64,000 bases of DNA from NCBI RefSeq assembly GCF_000316645.1, contig NC_019684.1, positions 3,997,501 through 4,061,500 on the forward strand, written 5' to 3'. The notes below the pieces were generated by a model. It saw only the letters and a list, made by a program, of their open reading frames with translations. It made no database searches and was not told the origin of the DNA. The DNA is from Nostoc sp. PCC 7524 (GTDB lineage: Bacteria > Cyanobacteriota > Cyanobacteriia > Cyanobacteriales > Nostocaceae). A program made the translations under genes and the position numbers. Of the stretch, positions 20,137-28,924 are shown piece by piece. Each line of letters opens with the position of its first letter. Positions within the stretch are counted from its first letter, which is position 1.

Positions 20137-20289
20137 TTGAAATTCCTTGTCGAGAAATTCATAAGGACGTTCCCAGTTAATTAGTGCGGCTGTTTGGGGG
20201 AAGAAAAACTGCATTGCTTGGGGAAAGTAGGCTTCTAAAATTTCTTTCCACGGTGAATCATTATCGGCTCTTTCTCTTTCCTCGCTCAT
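20137..20289 (-). pseudogene. N-terminal fragment of an Rpn-family (recombination-promoting nuclease-like) protein
   Basis: From the ATG at 20287-20289 (minus) the frame encodes exactly 51 residues beginning MSEERERADNDSPWKEILEA and ending 'YEFLDKEFQ'. This matches the conserved start of the cyanobacterial Rpn/DUF4351 transposase-like nuclease family. After the Gln codon the sequence changes to GTGCG, the intron boundary, and the rest of the gene is missing. Such genes are common genomic passengers in Nostocales. It is unrelated to iron uptake and marks foreign DNA at this junction. Confidence 0.65.
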
Positions 20290-20361
20290 GGGTTAATTGC
20301 TAGATTTATGTTTTGCATCATCATGTTAAAACATCATGGATTTTGAGATTTTGTAGATTAA

Positions 20362-21381
20362 TTAAGCCGTTTTTCTTCCTAATCTACACACTTTCGGACT
20401 CATGCCAAATTTACGCTTGAATGCGGCTGCAAAGTGACCAGGGTTAGAATATCCAACATGAGATGCTACCTCCGCTACACTTTGCTTACCTTCCTGTAAG
20501 AGCATTTGCGCCATTTCCATGCGGTAGTTATGTAAGTAGCCAAAGACTGTTGTACCAAAGACTTCCCGAAAACCTAATTTTAATTTATTGTCATTGACAC
20601 CTACTTTTTTTGCTAAATCTAACAGTGTAGGCGGATTATCGTATTGACTAATTAAAATGTCTTTGGCGTGATAAATTCTTTCAATGTCAGATGCTTTCAG
20701 GTTAATTAAACTTTGGCGATTTTGTTCAGTCTCCAATATTTGCGCTAATTGCAAAGCCAGCAGTTCCAGCACCTTGCTTTCTAGATAAATTCGTTGCACC
20801 ATACCTTGATAGGGTGCATTTAAAAGCTGTGATAATATAGTTTGCATTGTGGGCGTGATTTTACCCACAGGCAGATGAAAACGCGGTGGATGATCACTGT
20901 CTAGCAAAGGTTGTAATTGTTTGGGGACAGGTGTAAACCCAGTAGCAAAATTTCTCAGGAAATCGATATCAAAAAGAATTCTGATTATATAATAGCGATC
21001 GCCTGCAAAATATTGCTCGATTTCTTCAATATCTGGCAAGTAAAATAAATAATTATTTCCTGCTGTTTCTTGATATTTTTCCCTAACTCCCGCAACCCCA
21101 GGACAAATGACACTATGATTCCCCTCTAGATAAAATTTTGCGATCAGTGGATATTCCTCATCATGATTATTCTGAATATTTACTTGACGATATTGAGTTT
21201 TATCAAAAATTTCTAGAGATAATCCCGGACGTAGCTGCATTTCCTGATAGGAACTACGAGTAAAGTTACTTTCCCATTTCTCTACAAAGTCGAAGGACTG
21301 ACTAGGATCTACAGCCTGTAATATCTTCAAACTTGCTTCTACAACTTCATCGTACTGTTCTTTCGTCAGAATTTCCAACAT
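20362..21381 (-). CDS. AraC-family transcriptional regulator (PchR-like), module 2
   Basis: A 339-residue paralogue of the other four regulators. It has an N-terminal sensor domain with 'NAPYQGMVQRIYLESKVLEL' (~200-220) and a C-terminal double HTH containing 'VGVNDNKLKLGFREVFGTTV' and 'EVASHVGYSNPGHFAAAFKR'. The gene is intact, but the DNA that should follow it (operator and receptor start) has been replaced by the Rpn/intron/IS block. Only 72 bp separate its stop from the Rpn fragment, and no CCG tandem boxes are seen there. It may therefore lack its main local target. It lies 51 bp behind the ATPase gene of the importer operon and could be co-transcribed with it. Confidence 0.88.
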   Translation of the reverse strand: MLEILTKEQYDEVVEASLKILQAVDPSQSFDFVEKWESNFTRSSYQEMQLRPGLSLEIFDKTQYRQVNIQNNHDEEYPLIAKFYLEGNHSVICPGVAGVREKYQETAGNNYLFYLPDIEEIEQYFAGDRYYIIRILFDIDFLRNFATGFTPVPKQLQPLLDSDHPPRFHLPVGKITPTMQTILSQLLNAPYQGMVQRIYLESKVLELLALQLAQILETEQNRQSLINLKASDIERIYHAKDILISQYDNPPTLLDLAKKVGVNDNKLKLGFREVFGTTVFGYLHNYRMEMAQMLLQEGKQSVAEVASHVGYSNPGHFAAAFKRKFGMSPKVCRLGRKTA

Positions 21382-21432
21382 TTTTGAGTAGGATTTTTCA
21401 AGAATTAATTGCTAAAATTTTCCATTTATTTA

Positions 21433-22251
21433 CTAAAAATTAGAAGAATTTGCTTGCAATTGCTTTTCTCCCTTGCGTCCTATTGGTACACACATGGGTG
21501 TTCCCACAACTGGGTCAGGAACAATACGACAATCTAAACCAAAAACCTCTCTTACCATTTCTTCAGTCATTACCTCTTTTGGTTCTCCAGCCGTGAAAAT
21601 TCGGCCTTGTTTCACTACAACTAGATAATCTGCATAACGACAAGCCTGATTTAGATCATGCAGCACCATGACAATAGTTCTCTGTTGATGCTGATTCAAT
21701 TCATATAACAAATCTAACACTTCTATTTGATGTGCTAAATCTAAAAAAGTAGTGGGTTCATCTAACAGTAAAATATCTGTATCTTGTGCCAGTGCCATTG
21801 CTATCCAAGCACGTTGGCGTTGTCCACCAGATAAAGTATCTAAAGCTCTATCTGCTAAGGGCAATAAATTAGTAATTTCTAGTGCCTGTTGGACAATTCT
21901 TTCGTCTTTTTCTGACCACTGCTGTAACCAATTTTGATAAGGATAACGCCCTTGTCCTACTAAGTCTTTGACTGTTAATCCTTCTGGTGCAACTGGGCCT
22001 TGAGGTAAAATTCCTAACTGCTTTGCTACTTCCTTTGTTGCCAGATTAAAAATAGATTGCCCATCAAGATAAACTGTCCCACCATAGGGTTTAAGCAATC
22101 TGGCTAAACCTCGTAATAAAGTTGATTTACCGCAACCATTTGCACCCACCAAAGCACTAATTTTTCCGCTAGGAATTGCCAAATTTAGGTCACGAATAAT
22201 TGGCGCACCATCGTAAGCTAAAGACAGACTTTTGGTTGATAAACCTTTCAT
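21433..22251 (-). CDS. fecE: Iron-siderophore ABC importer, ATPase subunit (FecE-like)
   Basis: A 272-residue ATP-binding protein of the FecE/FepC/FhuC class. It has Walker A 'GANGCGKST', a Q-loop in '[11 protein letters not shown]', signature '[10 protein letters not shown]', Walker B '[12 protein letters not shown]' and H-loop '[13 protein letters not shown]'. It energises import of ferric siderophores across the inner membrane together with the two permeases just upstream (22319-24387). The operon has no binding protein of its own, so the FecB-like proteins of the surrounding modules probably share this importer. A heptanucleotide repeat lies in the 67-bp gap to the permease gene. Confidence 0.9.
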   Translation of the reverse strand: MKGLSTKSLSLAYDGAPIIRDLNLAIPSGKISALVGANGCGKSTLLRGLARLLKPYGGTVYLDGQSIFNLATKEVAKQLGILPQGPVAPEGLTVKDLVGQGRYPYQNWLQQWSEKDERIVQQALEITNLLPLADRALDTLSGGQRQRAWIAMALAQDTDILLLDEPTTFLDLAHQIEVLDLLYELNQHQQRTIVMVLHDLNQACRYADYLVVVKQGRIFTAGEPKEVMTEEMVREVFGLDCRIVPDPVVGTPMCVPIGRKGEKQLQANSSNF

Positions 22252-22290
22252 ATTTTTTACCCTGTTAAACTAATCAAAATTCAATTTTTT

Positions 22291-22316
22291 CCCAGTCCCC
22301 AATCCCCAATCCCCAA
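22291..22316. repeat. Heptanucleotide tandem repeat (STRR type)
   Basis: About 26 bp of CCCCAGT/CCCCAAT heptads lie in the gap between the permease and ATPase genes. These short tandemly repeated sequences are typical of Nostocales and recur at 26707, 27510 and 30355 and, with other heptads, elsewhere in this window. Confidence 0.75.
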
Positions 22317-22318
22317 CA

Positions 22319-23359
22319 CTATTTCTTCCGATTACGAATTAACAAATAGAGAAAATAAGGCGCACCCACAGCAGCCGTCACCACCCCACAAGGAATTTCG
22401 ATAGGTGCAAAGAGGGTTCTGCCGAAGAAGTCTGCCACTACAACCAGCATTCCTCCCAACAATGCAGAGGTAGGGATCAATCCTTCATGATTTGTACCTA
22501 CTAACTGTCTACCTAAATGTGGTGCAATTAATCCCACAAAACCAATCATTCCTGCCGTAGCGACTCCTGCACCGGCTAAGGCTACACCCACTAGCACCAG
22601 CAAACCCCGTTGCCATTCCACACGAGTCCCTAAACCTTTGGCAACATCATCTCCCAAATTTAAGGCATTCAAATGTCTAGCTAATGTCAACGCCATCGGA
22701 ACAAAAACGATTAACCAAGGTAAGAAGGAAAATACTTGTTCCCAGGTGCGTCCGTAGACGCTACCCGCTAACCACACCAACGCATCACTGACGCTGTAAA
22801 TATCGCCAAAGGTAATTAATAAGCTGGTGAAAGCACCAGCGATCGCAGACAAACCCACACCCATTAAAATAAACAGAACGGGAGAACTCCCATTGTTCCA
22901 AGCCAGGGAGTAAATTAAACCAGCCATCAATAAAGCACCGACAAAGGCTGATACAGGCAAAGTGTAAATGGGTGCTGATGGAAATAGGACAATGACTGCA
23001 ACTGCTGCTAGACTTGCTCCCGCATTGATGCCAATAATGCCGGGATCAGCTAATGGGTTACGTGTGATGCCTTGAAAGATAGTCCCAGAAACAGCCAGTG
23101 CCATTCCCACCATGAAAGCGACAAGGGTACGGGGTAGACGCAGGTTATGAATGACAAAAGCATGATCTGGGTTGCCTGTATCTATACCCAATACAGTTTT
23201 GACGATATCTAAGGGAGAAATCGGATATTCACCCCGTCCTAAATTCATCACCATCGCCACCACAACCGCCACTGCCAAACATAGCAGTATTGGTGGTACA
23301 CGGCGGTCAATTCGCAAAGATATCGTTTCGGAACGGAATACAAGCCAATCAACCTTCAT
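22319..23359 (-). CDS. fecD: Iron-siderophore ABC importer permease (FecD-like)
   Basis: A 346-residue integral membrane protein of the FecCD/BtuC family with about ten predicted membrane helices. Signatures are 'LRLPRTLVAFMVGMALAVSG', 'QGITRNPLADPGIIGINAGA' and 'GFVGLIAPHLGRQLVG'. It forms the transmembrane channel as a heterodimer with the neighbouring permease. Its ATG overlaps the stop of the upstream permease gene by 4 bp (23356-23359), which indicates translational coupling. Confidence 0.9.
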   Translation of the reverse strand: MKVDWLVFRSETISLRIDRRVPPILLCLAVAVVVAMVMNLGRGEYPISPLDIVKTVLGIDTGNPDHAFVIHNLRLPRTLVAFMVGMALAVSGTIFQGITRNPLADPGIIGINAGASLAAVAVIVLFPSAPIYTLPVSAFVGALLMAGLIYSLAWNNGSSPVLFILMGVGLSAIAGAFTSLLITFGDIYSVSDALVWLAGSVYGRTWEQVFSFLPWLIVFVPMALTLARHLNALNLGDDVAKGLGTRVEWQRGLLVLVGVALAGAGVATAGMIGFVGLIAPHLGRQLVGTNHEGLIPTSALLGGMLVVVADFFGRTLFAPIEIPCGVVTAAVGAPYFLYLLIRNRKK

Positions 23360-24387
23360 TTCTTCACCTTTGATTTAGCCAAGTAGACAAAAAAGGGTGC
23401 GCCAACCAATGCTGTCATTACTCCCACAGGTAATTCCTGGGGTTTGAGTAATATACGCGCCGCCACATCTGCAACTAAAAGTAAAGTTGCACCCACCACT
23501 GCGGAGTATGGCAAAATCCAACGGTAATCAGCTTTGATGAAAAACCTCACCATGTGGGGAACGACTAAGCCAATAAAGCCGATTGGCCCAGCTAAAGAGA
23601 CTGAACTTCCCGCCAGTAAAACCACACTGATGGCAGTCGTAATTTTGACCCAAGCTGTCTGTTGACCCAAGCCTTTAGCCACATCTTCGCCCAGACTCAT
23701 GGTTGTAATTTGTCTACCCAGGGCAAAGGCTACTACTAAGCCAATGACGACGAAAGGTAATGCTGACAATAAGATGTCGAAATCCCGTCCAGCTAAAGAA
23801 CCAGCTAACCAAAATCTAATTTCTTCTAAGGTGCGTTGACTGACGATGAGAATAGCCGTGGTGAGGGAAGAAATCAGAGCCGTCAACGCTGCACCTGCTA
23901 CGGTGATATTTAATGGTGTAGCTCCTCCCTTTCCTAGCGAACCAAGGAGGTAGACTAATATAGCTGTCGCTCCTGCACCCAAAAAGGCCATAATCGTTAA
24001 AACACTCAAAGAGGAGCTACCAAACACAAAAATTGTAGTAACTACAGCTAATGCTGCTCCTGACTCAATACCTAAAATTCCTGGATCTGCTAAGGGGTTA
24101 CGTGTCAAACCTTGCATTAATGCACCGGCGACTGCCAAGGATGATCCTACCAGTAGCGCGACAAGCGATCGCGGTAATCTCACCGTCTGAATCACTAAAT
24201 GTTCATAAGAACCATCAAAGGTGATAAAGGATTCCAGAATCTTGTTTAACGGTATTTCTGCTGCACCCAATGTAACACTATACACCAAGCAAGTTAGCAG
24301 AATCAGTATGCCCAGAATCAGACCTACTAATGGCGAGATTGTTGGTGTATTCCAATTTCTAGGTGATGCTGTGGTTGCTCTTGTCAT
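23356..24387 (-). CDS. fecC: Iron-siderophore ABC importer permease (FecC-like)
   Basis: The 343-residue partner permease of the FecCD family, with 'VRLPRSLVALLVGSSLAVAG', 'QGLTRNPLADPGILGIESGA' and 'GFIGLVVPHMVRFF'. It is the first gene of the minus-strand operon FecC-FecD-FecE, probably followed by the module 2 regulator. The upstream 489 bp hold a possible Fur-type AT-rich dyad (TTAATT-GAG-AATTAA near 24456) but no tandem CCG boxes. The importer may thus answer to Fur rather than to a PchR-type activator; that is inferred. Confidence 0.9.
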   Translation of the reverse strand: MTRATTASPRNWNTPTISPLVGLILGILILLTCLVYSVTLGAAEIPLNKILESFITFDGSYEHLVIQTVRLPRSLVALLVGSSLAVAGALMQGLTRNPLADPGILGIESGAALAVVTTIFVFGSSSLSVLTIMAFLGAGATAILVYLLGSLGKGGATPLNITVAGAALTALISSLTTAILIVSQRTLEEIRFWLAGSLAGRDFDILLSALPFVVIGLVVAFALGRQITTMSLGEDVAKGLGQQTAWVKITTAISVVLLAGSSVSLAGPIGFIGLVVPHMVRFFIKADYRWILPYSAVVGATLLLVADVAARILLKPQELPVGVMTALVGAPFFVYLAKSKVKK

Positions 24388-24876
24388 TATCTTCTAGTTA
24401 ATTGAAAAATATACTCATTTAGGTAAGCTAGTTGTGCCTTCTTTGACATTTGCAACTGCAACATCTTAATTGAGAATTAATCTAAAAATATCAAGTGTTT
24501 AAGCAAGGTATATTCTCGCATCATTGAGATTTGCAGCCTAATGTAAGCGAAAAGGTTCAAGATTATACTTTATCCTTATTAGTATATTTTTTCAACTTTT
24601 TGTAGTGTTGTTTGATGAAAAAAAGAAATAATTGTCAAATAGCCATGATAAGCATTTAGTTGCTGTGCATTGGGAGAAACTTGTGTTCCCCTGTAATACC
24701 ATTTCACGAAAAACCTGATACAGATGTAAACTCTGAAAGCTTTGCTGCATCTAAGTTTTTTAATTGCGTAAAGCCTACGGCATAGCTGCGCTTAGAGTGG
24801 AGCGGGAGCATCGTTGCGTAGGCGTTAGCCTTGCCGTAGGCTATTGTGAATTGGTATAACCTGTGTTTCTCAGAAG
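24388..24876. other. 489-bp intergenic region with promoter of the importer operon and a dispersed repeat
   Basis: This holds the upstream region of the FecCDE operon (AT-rich, dyad TTAATTgagAATTAA around 24456-24470, and TTTATCCTTATTAGTA near 24570, which resembles TTTATCCTTATTATTT at 28808). Towards the ABC gene there is an inverted-repeat element at 24772-24842. No credible gene was found. Confidence 0.5.
24772..24842. repeat. Dispersed inverted-repeat element with GCCTACGGC ends
   Basis: Perfect 11-bp terminal inverted repeats AGCCTACGGCA (24772-24782) and TGCCGTAGGCT (24832-24842) bound a 71-bp GC-richer segment. Related GCCTACGGCGGGCTATGCC sequence occurs inside the WD40 gene near 56750. 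This is the Nostocales repeat that encodes 'AYGG'-like peptides when it lands in genes. Confidence 0.65.
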
Positions 24877-26703
24877 CTAAAAAATCCAATCAGCTTGCTC
24901 ATCAGCTAAAATATCTTCAAACTTACCTTGAGCTACAACCCTACCAGCTTTCATCACAATAATTTGATCAGCGCGTCGTAAAACAGAACGACGATGAGAT
25001 ACTACTAAACAGGTTGGTGTCCAACAATTTTCCTCAGTTGTATTGGCAAATATCCGCGACCATAATGTTAATTCTGTTTCCACATCTAACGCACTAGAAA
25101 GGTCATCAAATACCAGCAATTCTGGCTGACGTACAAACATCCGCGCCGCCGCTACCCGTTGCATTTGTCCACCAGAAAGCCGGACACCTTTTGTTCCTAC
25201 TAAAGTTTCTAACTTCTCATTCATAGCTGCTAAATCTTGCTCAAATACAGCCATTTTTAATGCTGTTTCAATTTCAGAATCATCCTTAGACAATCCCAGT
25301 AAAATATTTTCCCGTAAGGAATAGCTGAACAGTTGGGGAATTTGCGGAGTGTAAGCACTGCGAGGTGGTACAAAAAAATTAGCAGGGTCTTCAACTATAC
25401 ACCCATTCCAATAAATTTCCCCGGCTTGTTTGGGCAATAATCCTAATAATACTCTGAGCAATGTAGTTTTTCCTGCACCGATGCGTCCAGTAATTACAGT
25501 CAAACTACCGCGCTGTATTTGTAAGTTAATATCTACAATCCCTTGATTAGTACCAGGATAAATATAAGTTAAACTTGTTAGTCTTAATGATTGTAGTTGA
25601 TGACTTGCATTATTTGTTGGTTGTTCTAATCGAGGTAAGTTTTTTCTACTTTTACCCAATTCTTGCAAATAAAGTTGATTTGGAGCTACCAAAGTTTCTG
25701 CTGATGCACCAGAAATTAAAGAAGTCATGCGTTCAAATGCAACTTCTGTTTGCTTATACAAAGCCATAAAGCCACCTACAGAAGCAAAAAAACCTGTGAC
25801 AAATGATAGATTATAAACAAATAAAGCAAAGTCACCTACTGTTAATTGATTAACGCCGCTTTGCATCAAAAAAGAAGCCATCACCAAAATCAAACCTGTG
25901 CCGAAATTCACCATGTTTTGAAATAGTGAACTGAGAATGGCTTTTAATAAGCTGTCTTTAACCATCCTCTCGCGCCGCTTGTCATTCAAAGTGCGAAAGT
26001 AAGTGAGGACATCTTGTTCTGCACCAGCAACTTTAATCGCTTGTACAGAACTAAAGATTTCTCCTAAAATTCCGGTCACTTTTTGAGTTGCTTGACGGCT
26101 AGCTTGGCGATATTTTTTAATACGTGTTTCTGCTTTTTGGATAATTACTATCATTCCCACTAGGGGCAGGAAAACGAATAGTGTCATGGGTACATTGACA
26201 CTTAATAAAATAACTAAAGAAAGAACAGCAAATATTCCTTCTCCAAATATTTCTGATACCCAGGCTACATTATCTTCAATGTGTTGGGTATCATCTCGAA
26301 AGTAGCTAATTACTTCACCTTGGGATACAGATTTATCAGTATCATCCTGAGTTACCTTAATTTGAGCATGAGGATTATTTAAGAGACGTTCTAATAAATT
26401 TCTTCTCAGTAATGACCTCATGGTAAAACGGTGTTGAGTTTTGGTGATGCGTCCTATCAATATCACCAAAATATGCCCCAAATTCAAAGCAACAAAACCT
26501 GCAATAAATGCCCAAGGTGATAAACCAAATTGAGCTTTACCTGTGAGACTATTAAAGAATTCTCGAATAATCAGTCCAGGTAGGGCAGGTAAGCCCATAA
26601 TAAAAATCCAGAAGCAAGTATCAATTAAGTAAAGCTTTGGTTTATAGCAAATTAGTTGCCATAATAATTGCCAACCAGCAAGTTTTTTTGTTGATAAAAT
26701 CAT
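24877..26703 (-). CDS. ABC exporter-type half transporter A (degenerate Walker B Glu)
   Basis: A 608-residue TMD-NBD protein. The six-helix membrane domain is at ~20-320; the ATPase has Walker A 'GRIGAGKTT', signature 'LSGGQMQR', Walker B 'LLVFDDLSSALD' and H-loop 'VVSHRRSV'. The residue after the Walker B Asp is Asp instead of the catalytic Glu, so this half cannot hydrolyse ATP normally at its own Walker site. It lies 115 bp downstream of a second half transporter, and the two should form a heterodimer with one degenerate site. Location between siderophore modules suggests siderophore export, or import as in YbtPQ/IrtAB; the substrate is unknown. Confidence 0.88.
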   Translation of the reverse strand: MILSTKKLAGWQLLWQLICYKPKLYLIDTCFWIFIMGLPALPGLIIREFFNSLTGKAQFGLSPWAFIAGFVALNLGHILVILIGRITKTQHRFTMRSLLRRNLLERLLNNPHAQIKVTQDDTDKSVSQGEVISYFRDDTQHIEDNVAWVSEIFGEGIFAVLSLVILLSVNVPMTLFVFLPLVGMIVIIQKAETRIKKYRQASRQATQKVTGILGEIFSSVQAIKVAGAEQDVLTYFRTLNDKRRERMVKDSLLKAILSSLFQNMVNFGTGLILVMASFLMQSGVNQLTVGDFALFVYNLSFVTGFFASVGGFMALYKQTEVAFERMTSLISGASAETLVAPNQLYLQELGKSRKNLPRLEQPTNNASHQLQSLRLTSLTYIYPGTNQGIVDINLQIQRGSLTVITGRIGAGKTTLLRVLLGLLPKQAGEIYWNGCIVEDPANFFVPPRSAYTPQIPQLFSYSLRENILLGLSKDDSEIETALKMAVFEQDLAAMNEKLETLVGTKGVRLSGGQMQRVAAARMFVRQPELLVFDDLSSALDVETELTLWSRIFANTTEENCWTPTCLVVSHRRSVLRRADQIIVMKAGRVVAQGKFEDILADEQADWIF

Positions 26704-26706
26704 AAT

Positions 26707-26740
26707 ATTGGGGATTGAAGATTGGGGGTTGGGGATTGGG
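26707..26740. repeat. Heptanucleotide tandem repeat (STRR type)
   Basis: GGGGATTG/GGGGGTTG-type heptads fill much of the 115-bp gap between the two ABC half-transporter genes. This is the same repeat class as at 22291 on the opposite strand. Confidence 0.7.
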
Positions 26741-26818
26741 AAAGGTCTAAAAGTATGGGTGATGAGTTAGGAATAAGAAGAGGAGTCTACTTTTAATACC
26801 TAGTTCCCAGTCCCTGAT

Positions 26819-28600
26819 TTAAACTAATAAATCTGTTAAACCGGCTTTTAATAATTGGGTAAAACGTGAATTAGGATTGTTTGCTAGTTCTTCGCGTTCA
26901 CCGTATTCACTTACTTTACCTTTGTCTAAAATTAAGATTTGATTGGCTCTTTCTACGGTGGCTAAACGATGGGCGATAATAATCGCGGTTCGTCCCATCA
27001 ATAATTTATCTATAGCTCTTTCAATGAGTTTTTCTGTCATCGGATCGAGGCGTGAAGAGGCTTCATCTAGAATGACTAAACCGGGGTCTTTGAGAAATAC
27101 GCGGGTAAAGGCTAATAGCTGCGCTTGTCCTGCTGACAAACCGCTACTATCTGGGCCTAAGTTGGTTTCTAAGCCATTGGGTAAAGAGTGCAACCATTCT
27201 GACAAGCCCAACATTTCTATTGTTTCATAGATGCGATCGCTAGTAATATCAGGGTTGAAAAAAGTCAGGTTATTGCGAACTGTGGTTTGAAAAAGTTGCA
27301 CATCTTGAGTTACTAACCCGACTTTCCTCGGTAATTCTTTGAGTGGGGTTTGGTCGATAGGTACACCCCCCAACCGAATTGAACCCAATTGTGGGTCATA
27401 CAATCTCAAGAGTAATCGCGCTAAAGTTGTCTTACCGCTTCCTGTACGTCCCAGTAACCCCAAAACCTGACCCGCAGGTAAATTAAAAGATACATCTTGC
27501 AATACCAAATCCCCAGTCCCTAGTCCCCAGTCCCCAGTCCCCGCTCCCCGGTCATTGTACCCAAAAGAGACATTCTCAACAGCTATAGACAGCGCACCTG
27601 GAGGAAGTGATTTTTCGCCGCTTGTACGCAATTGAGATTGAACTTGCAATAAGTCTGTAATGCGGTAAATACTCGCATCTGCTTGCTGGAGGTCTTCAAA
27701 TTGGTTGCGAATCTGTTCAATCGGTTCGCTGAGAATATTGGTGTAGTAATACAATAGGTAAACTGTACCGATGGTAATTGTCTGTTGACTCCACAGGTAA
27801 GCACCAACTATGAGAGCAACGACACTGCCTAACGTAAATATACCGTTAGTTGTCACCCAAAGAATTGTATCGGCAAAGCGGGCTTTATGAAAGATGGGTA
27901 GCCAGTTACGAATAATTGTATAGAAGCGGTGCATGACATAGTTTTTTGCACCATTAGCACGAATGTCTTCCATCCCTGTTAGCTGTTCACCTAAGAAGCC
28001 AAAAAACTCAGCACTAAATTGGCGATAACCTCCCCAATGGAAAACTGAAATGCGACGCAACTTAATCAGAGTAGATAAGGCGATGAGAGCAAACGATAAA
28101 ATAGCTACACCGGCTCGCCAATCTTCTATAAACAGCACTATGATTACACCCAACACCATGAGCAAATTACCCAAGATGTGAATAGTAAATTTTGAGAAAA
28201 ATTCTGATAAATTCTGCACATCGCCGTCTATGCGTTCGACTAATTCGCCTGGTGTACGGTATTTGTGGAAGGATAAATCTAGTGTTAAACAATGCTCTAC
28301 TAAATCTGCACGCAAATTATTAGTAGCTGTCCAGGCGACGTTTTCACCGTAGAATGTGGCGGTAATTGACATTGCTTGGGTGATTAAGGCTACAACTATA
28401 AATAACAAGGCCGCTAGTAGTAATTTTTGGCTATCCCCACCAGCAACAGCTGTATCAATGAAATAGCGTAAAATTTGGGGGTTGAGGATTTGTAAGGCGA
28501 TGCTAACGAGGAGTGCGATCGCAAATTTAACTACTCTACCCTTTTGCGGCTTGAGATAGTCTACAAGTAAGTTCCAATATTGCTGTAGTCCGATTTTCAT
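26819..28600 (-). CDS. ABC exporter-type half transporter B (LSAGQ signature, repeat insertion)
   Basis: A 593-residue TMD-NBD protein with Walker A 'GRTGSGKTT', an altered signature 'LSAGQAQL', a complete Walker B 'LVILDEASSRLD' and H-loop 'IIAHRLAT'. It is the first gene of the pair with 24877-26703. Its altered signature would face the partner's defective Walker site. At the start of the ATPase domain (about residues 350-364) an in-frame run of STRR heptads (27510-27553) encodes a Gly/Thr/Asp/Trp-rich insert ('GAGTGDWGLGTGD') just before 'LVLQDVSFNLPAG'. It diverges from the module 3 regulator. Confidence 0.88.
   Translation of the reverse strand: MKIGLQQYWNLLVDYLKPQKGRVVKFAIALLVSIALQILNPQILRYFIDTAVAGGDSQKLLLAALLFIVVALITQAMSITATFYGENVAWTATNNLRADLVEHCLTLDLSFHKYRTPGELVERIDGDVQNLSEFFSKFTIHILGNLLMVLGVIIVLFIEDWRAGVAILSFALIALSTLIKLRRISVFHWGGYRQFSAEFFGFLGEQLTGMEDIRANGAKNYVMHRFYTIIRNWLPIFHKARFADTILWVTTNGIFTLGSVVALIVGAYLWSQQTITIGTVYLLYYYTNILSEPIEQIRNQFEDLQQADASIYRITDLLQVQSQLRTSGEKSLPPGALSIAVENVSFGYNDRGAGTGDWGLGTGDLVLQDVSFNLPAGQVLGLLGRTGSGKTTLARLLLRLYDPQLGSIRLGGVPIDQTPLKELPRKVGLVTQDVQLFQTTVRNNLTFFNPDITSDRIYETIEMLGLSEWLHSLPNGLETNLGPDSSGLSAGQAQLLAFTRVFLKDPGLVILDEASSRLDPMTEKLIERAIDKLLMGRTAIIIAHRLATVERANQILILDKGKVSEYGEREELANNPNSRFTQLLKAGLTDLLV
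27510..27553. repeat. STRR heptad array inside an ABC transporter gene
   Basis: Six heptads of the CCCCAGT type (with TCCCTAG and CCCCGCT variants) lie inside the coding sequence of the ABC gene at 26819-28600. The frame stays open. The same array class is otherwise intergenic in this window. Confidence 0.85.
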
Positions 28601-28924
28601 AAAACTTTAGCTATAAACAAGCCTGATTTTGGAGGCTGAGATCAGAAGCTGTCTGAGGGCAGTAGAGAATTTTTCTCAGCTAATTCTCGTATTTTACGGC
28701 TAATTATGCCTATTTATTGCATTTTTATCTGCTCTTCCCCCAATAACTGAGAAAAATATGCAAAAATTTTGTATTGTCCACCACAAAATACAGGTATAAA
28801 AACAGTTTATCCTTATTATTTAGTGATAATTAATCTAAATAAATGCTTATTTGCTGTATTTAATCACAAATACGGCTCATCCTGACTTGGTATTGAGAGA
28901 CACCAAAATATATTGCTTATAGTT
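28601..28924. promoter_or_regulatory. Divergent promoter region between ABC pair and module 3 regulator
   Basis: This 324-bp AT-rich region must hold promoters for both directions. Read towards the ABC genes, AATTAGCCGTAAAATACGAG is followed 20 bp later by a second AATTAGC (around 28675-28705), which could be a degenerate PchR-type direct repeat. Read towards the regulator, TTTATCCTTATTATTTAGTG (28807-28826) resembles sequence upstream of the FecCDE operon. Both assignments are weak. Confidence 0.3.

Noticed and set aside
24450..24475. Definite Fur box upstream of the FecCDE operon
   Set aside because: The dyad TTAATTgagAATTAA is suggestive, but AT-rich chance dyads are frequent here and the match to a Fur consensus is poor.
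27505..27560. Short regular repeats that might suggest a CRISPR array (also at 59191 and 61084)
   Set aside because: The units are 7-bp heptads without unique spacers; they are STRR repeats. No cas gene is present.
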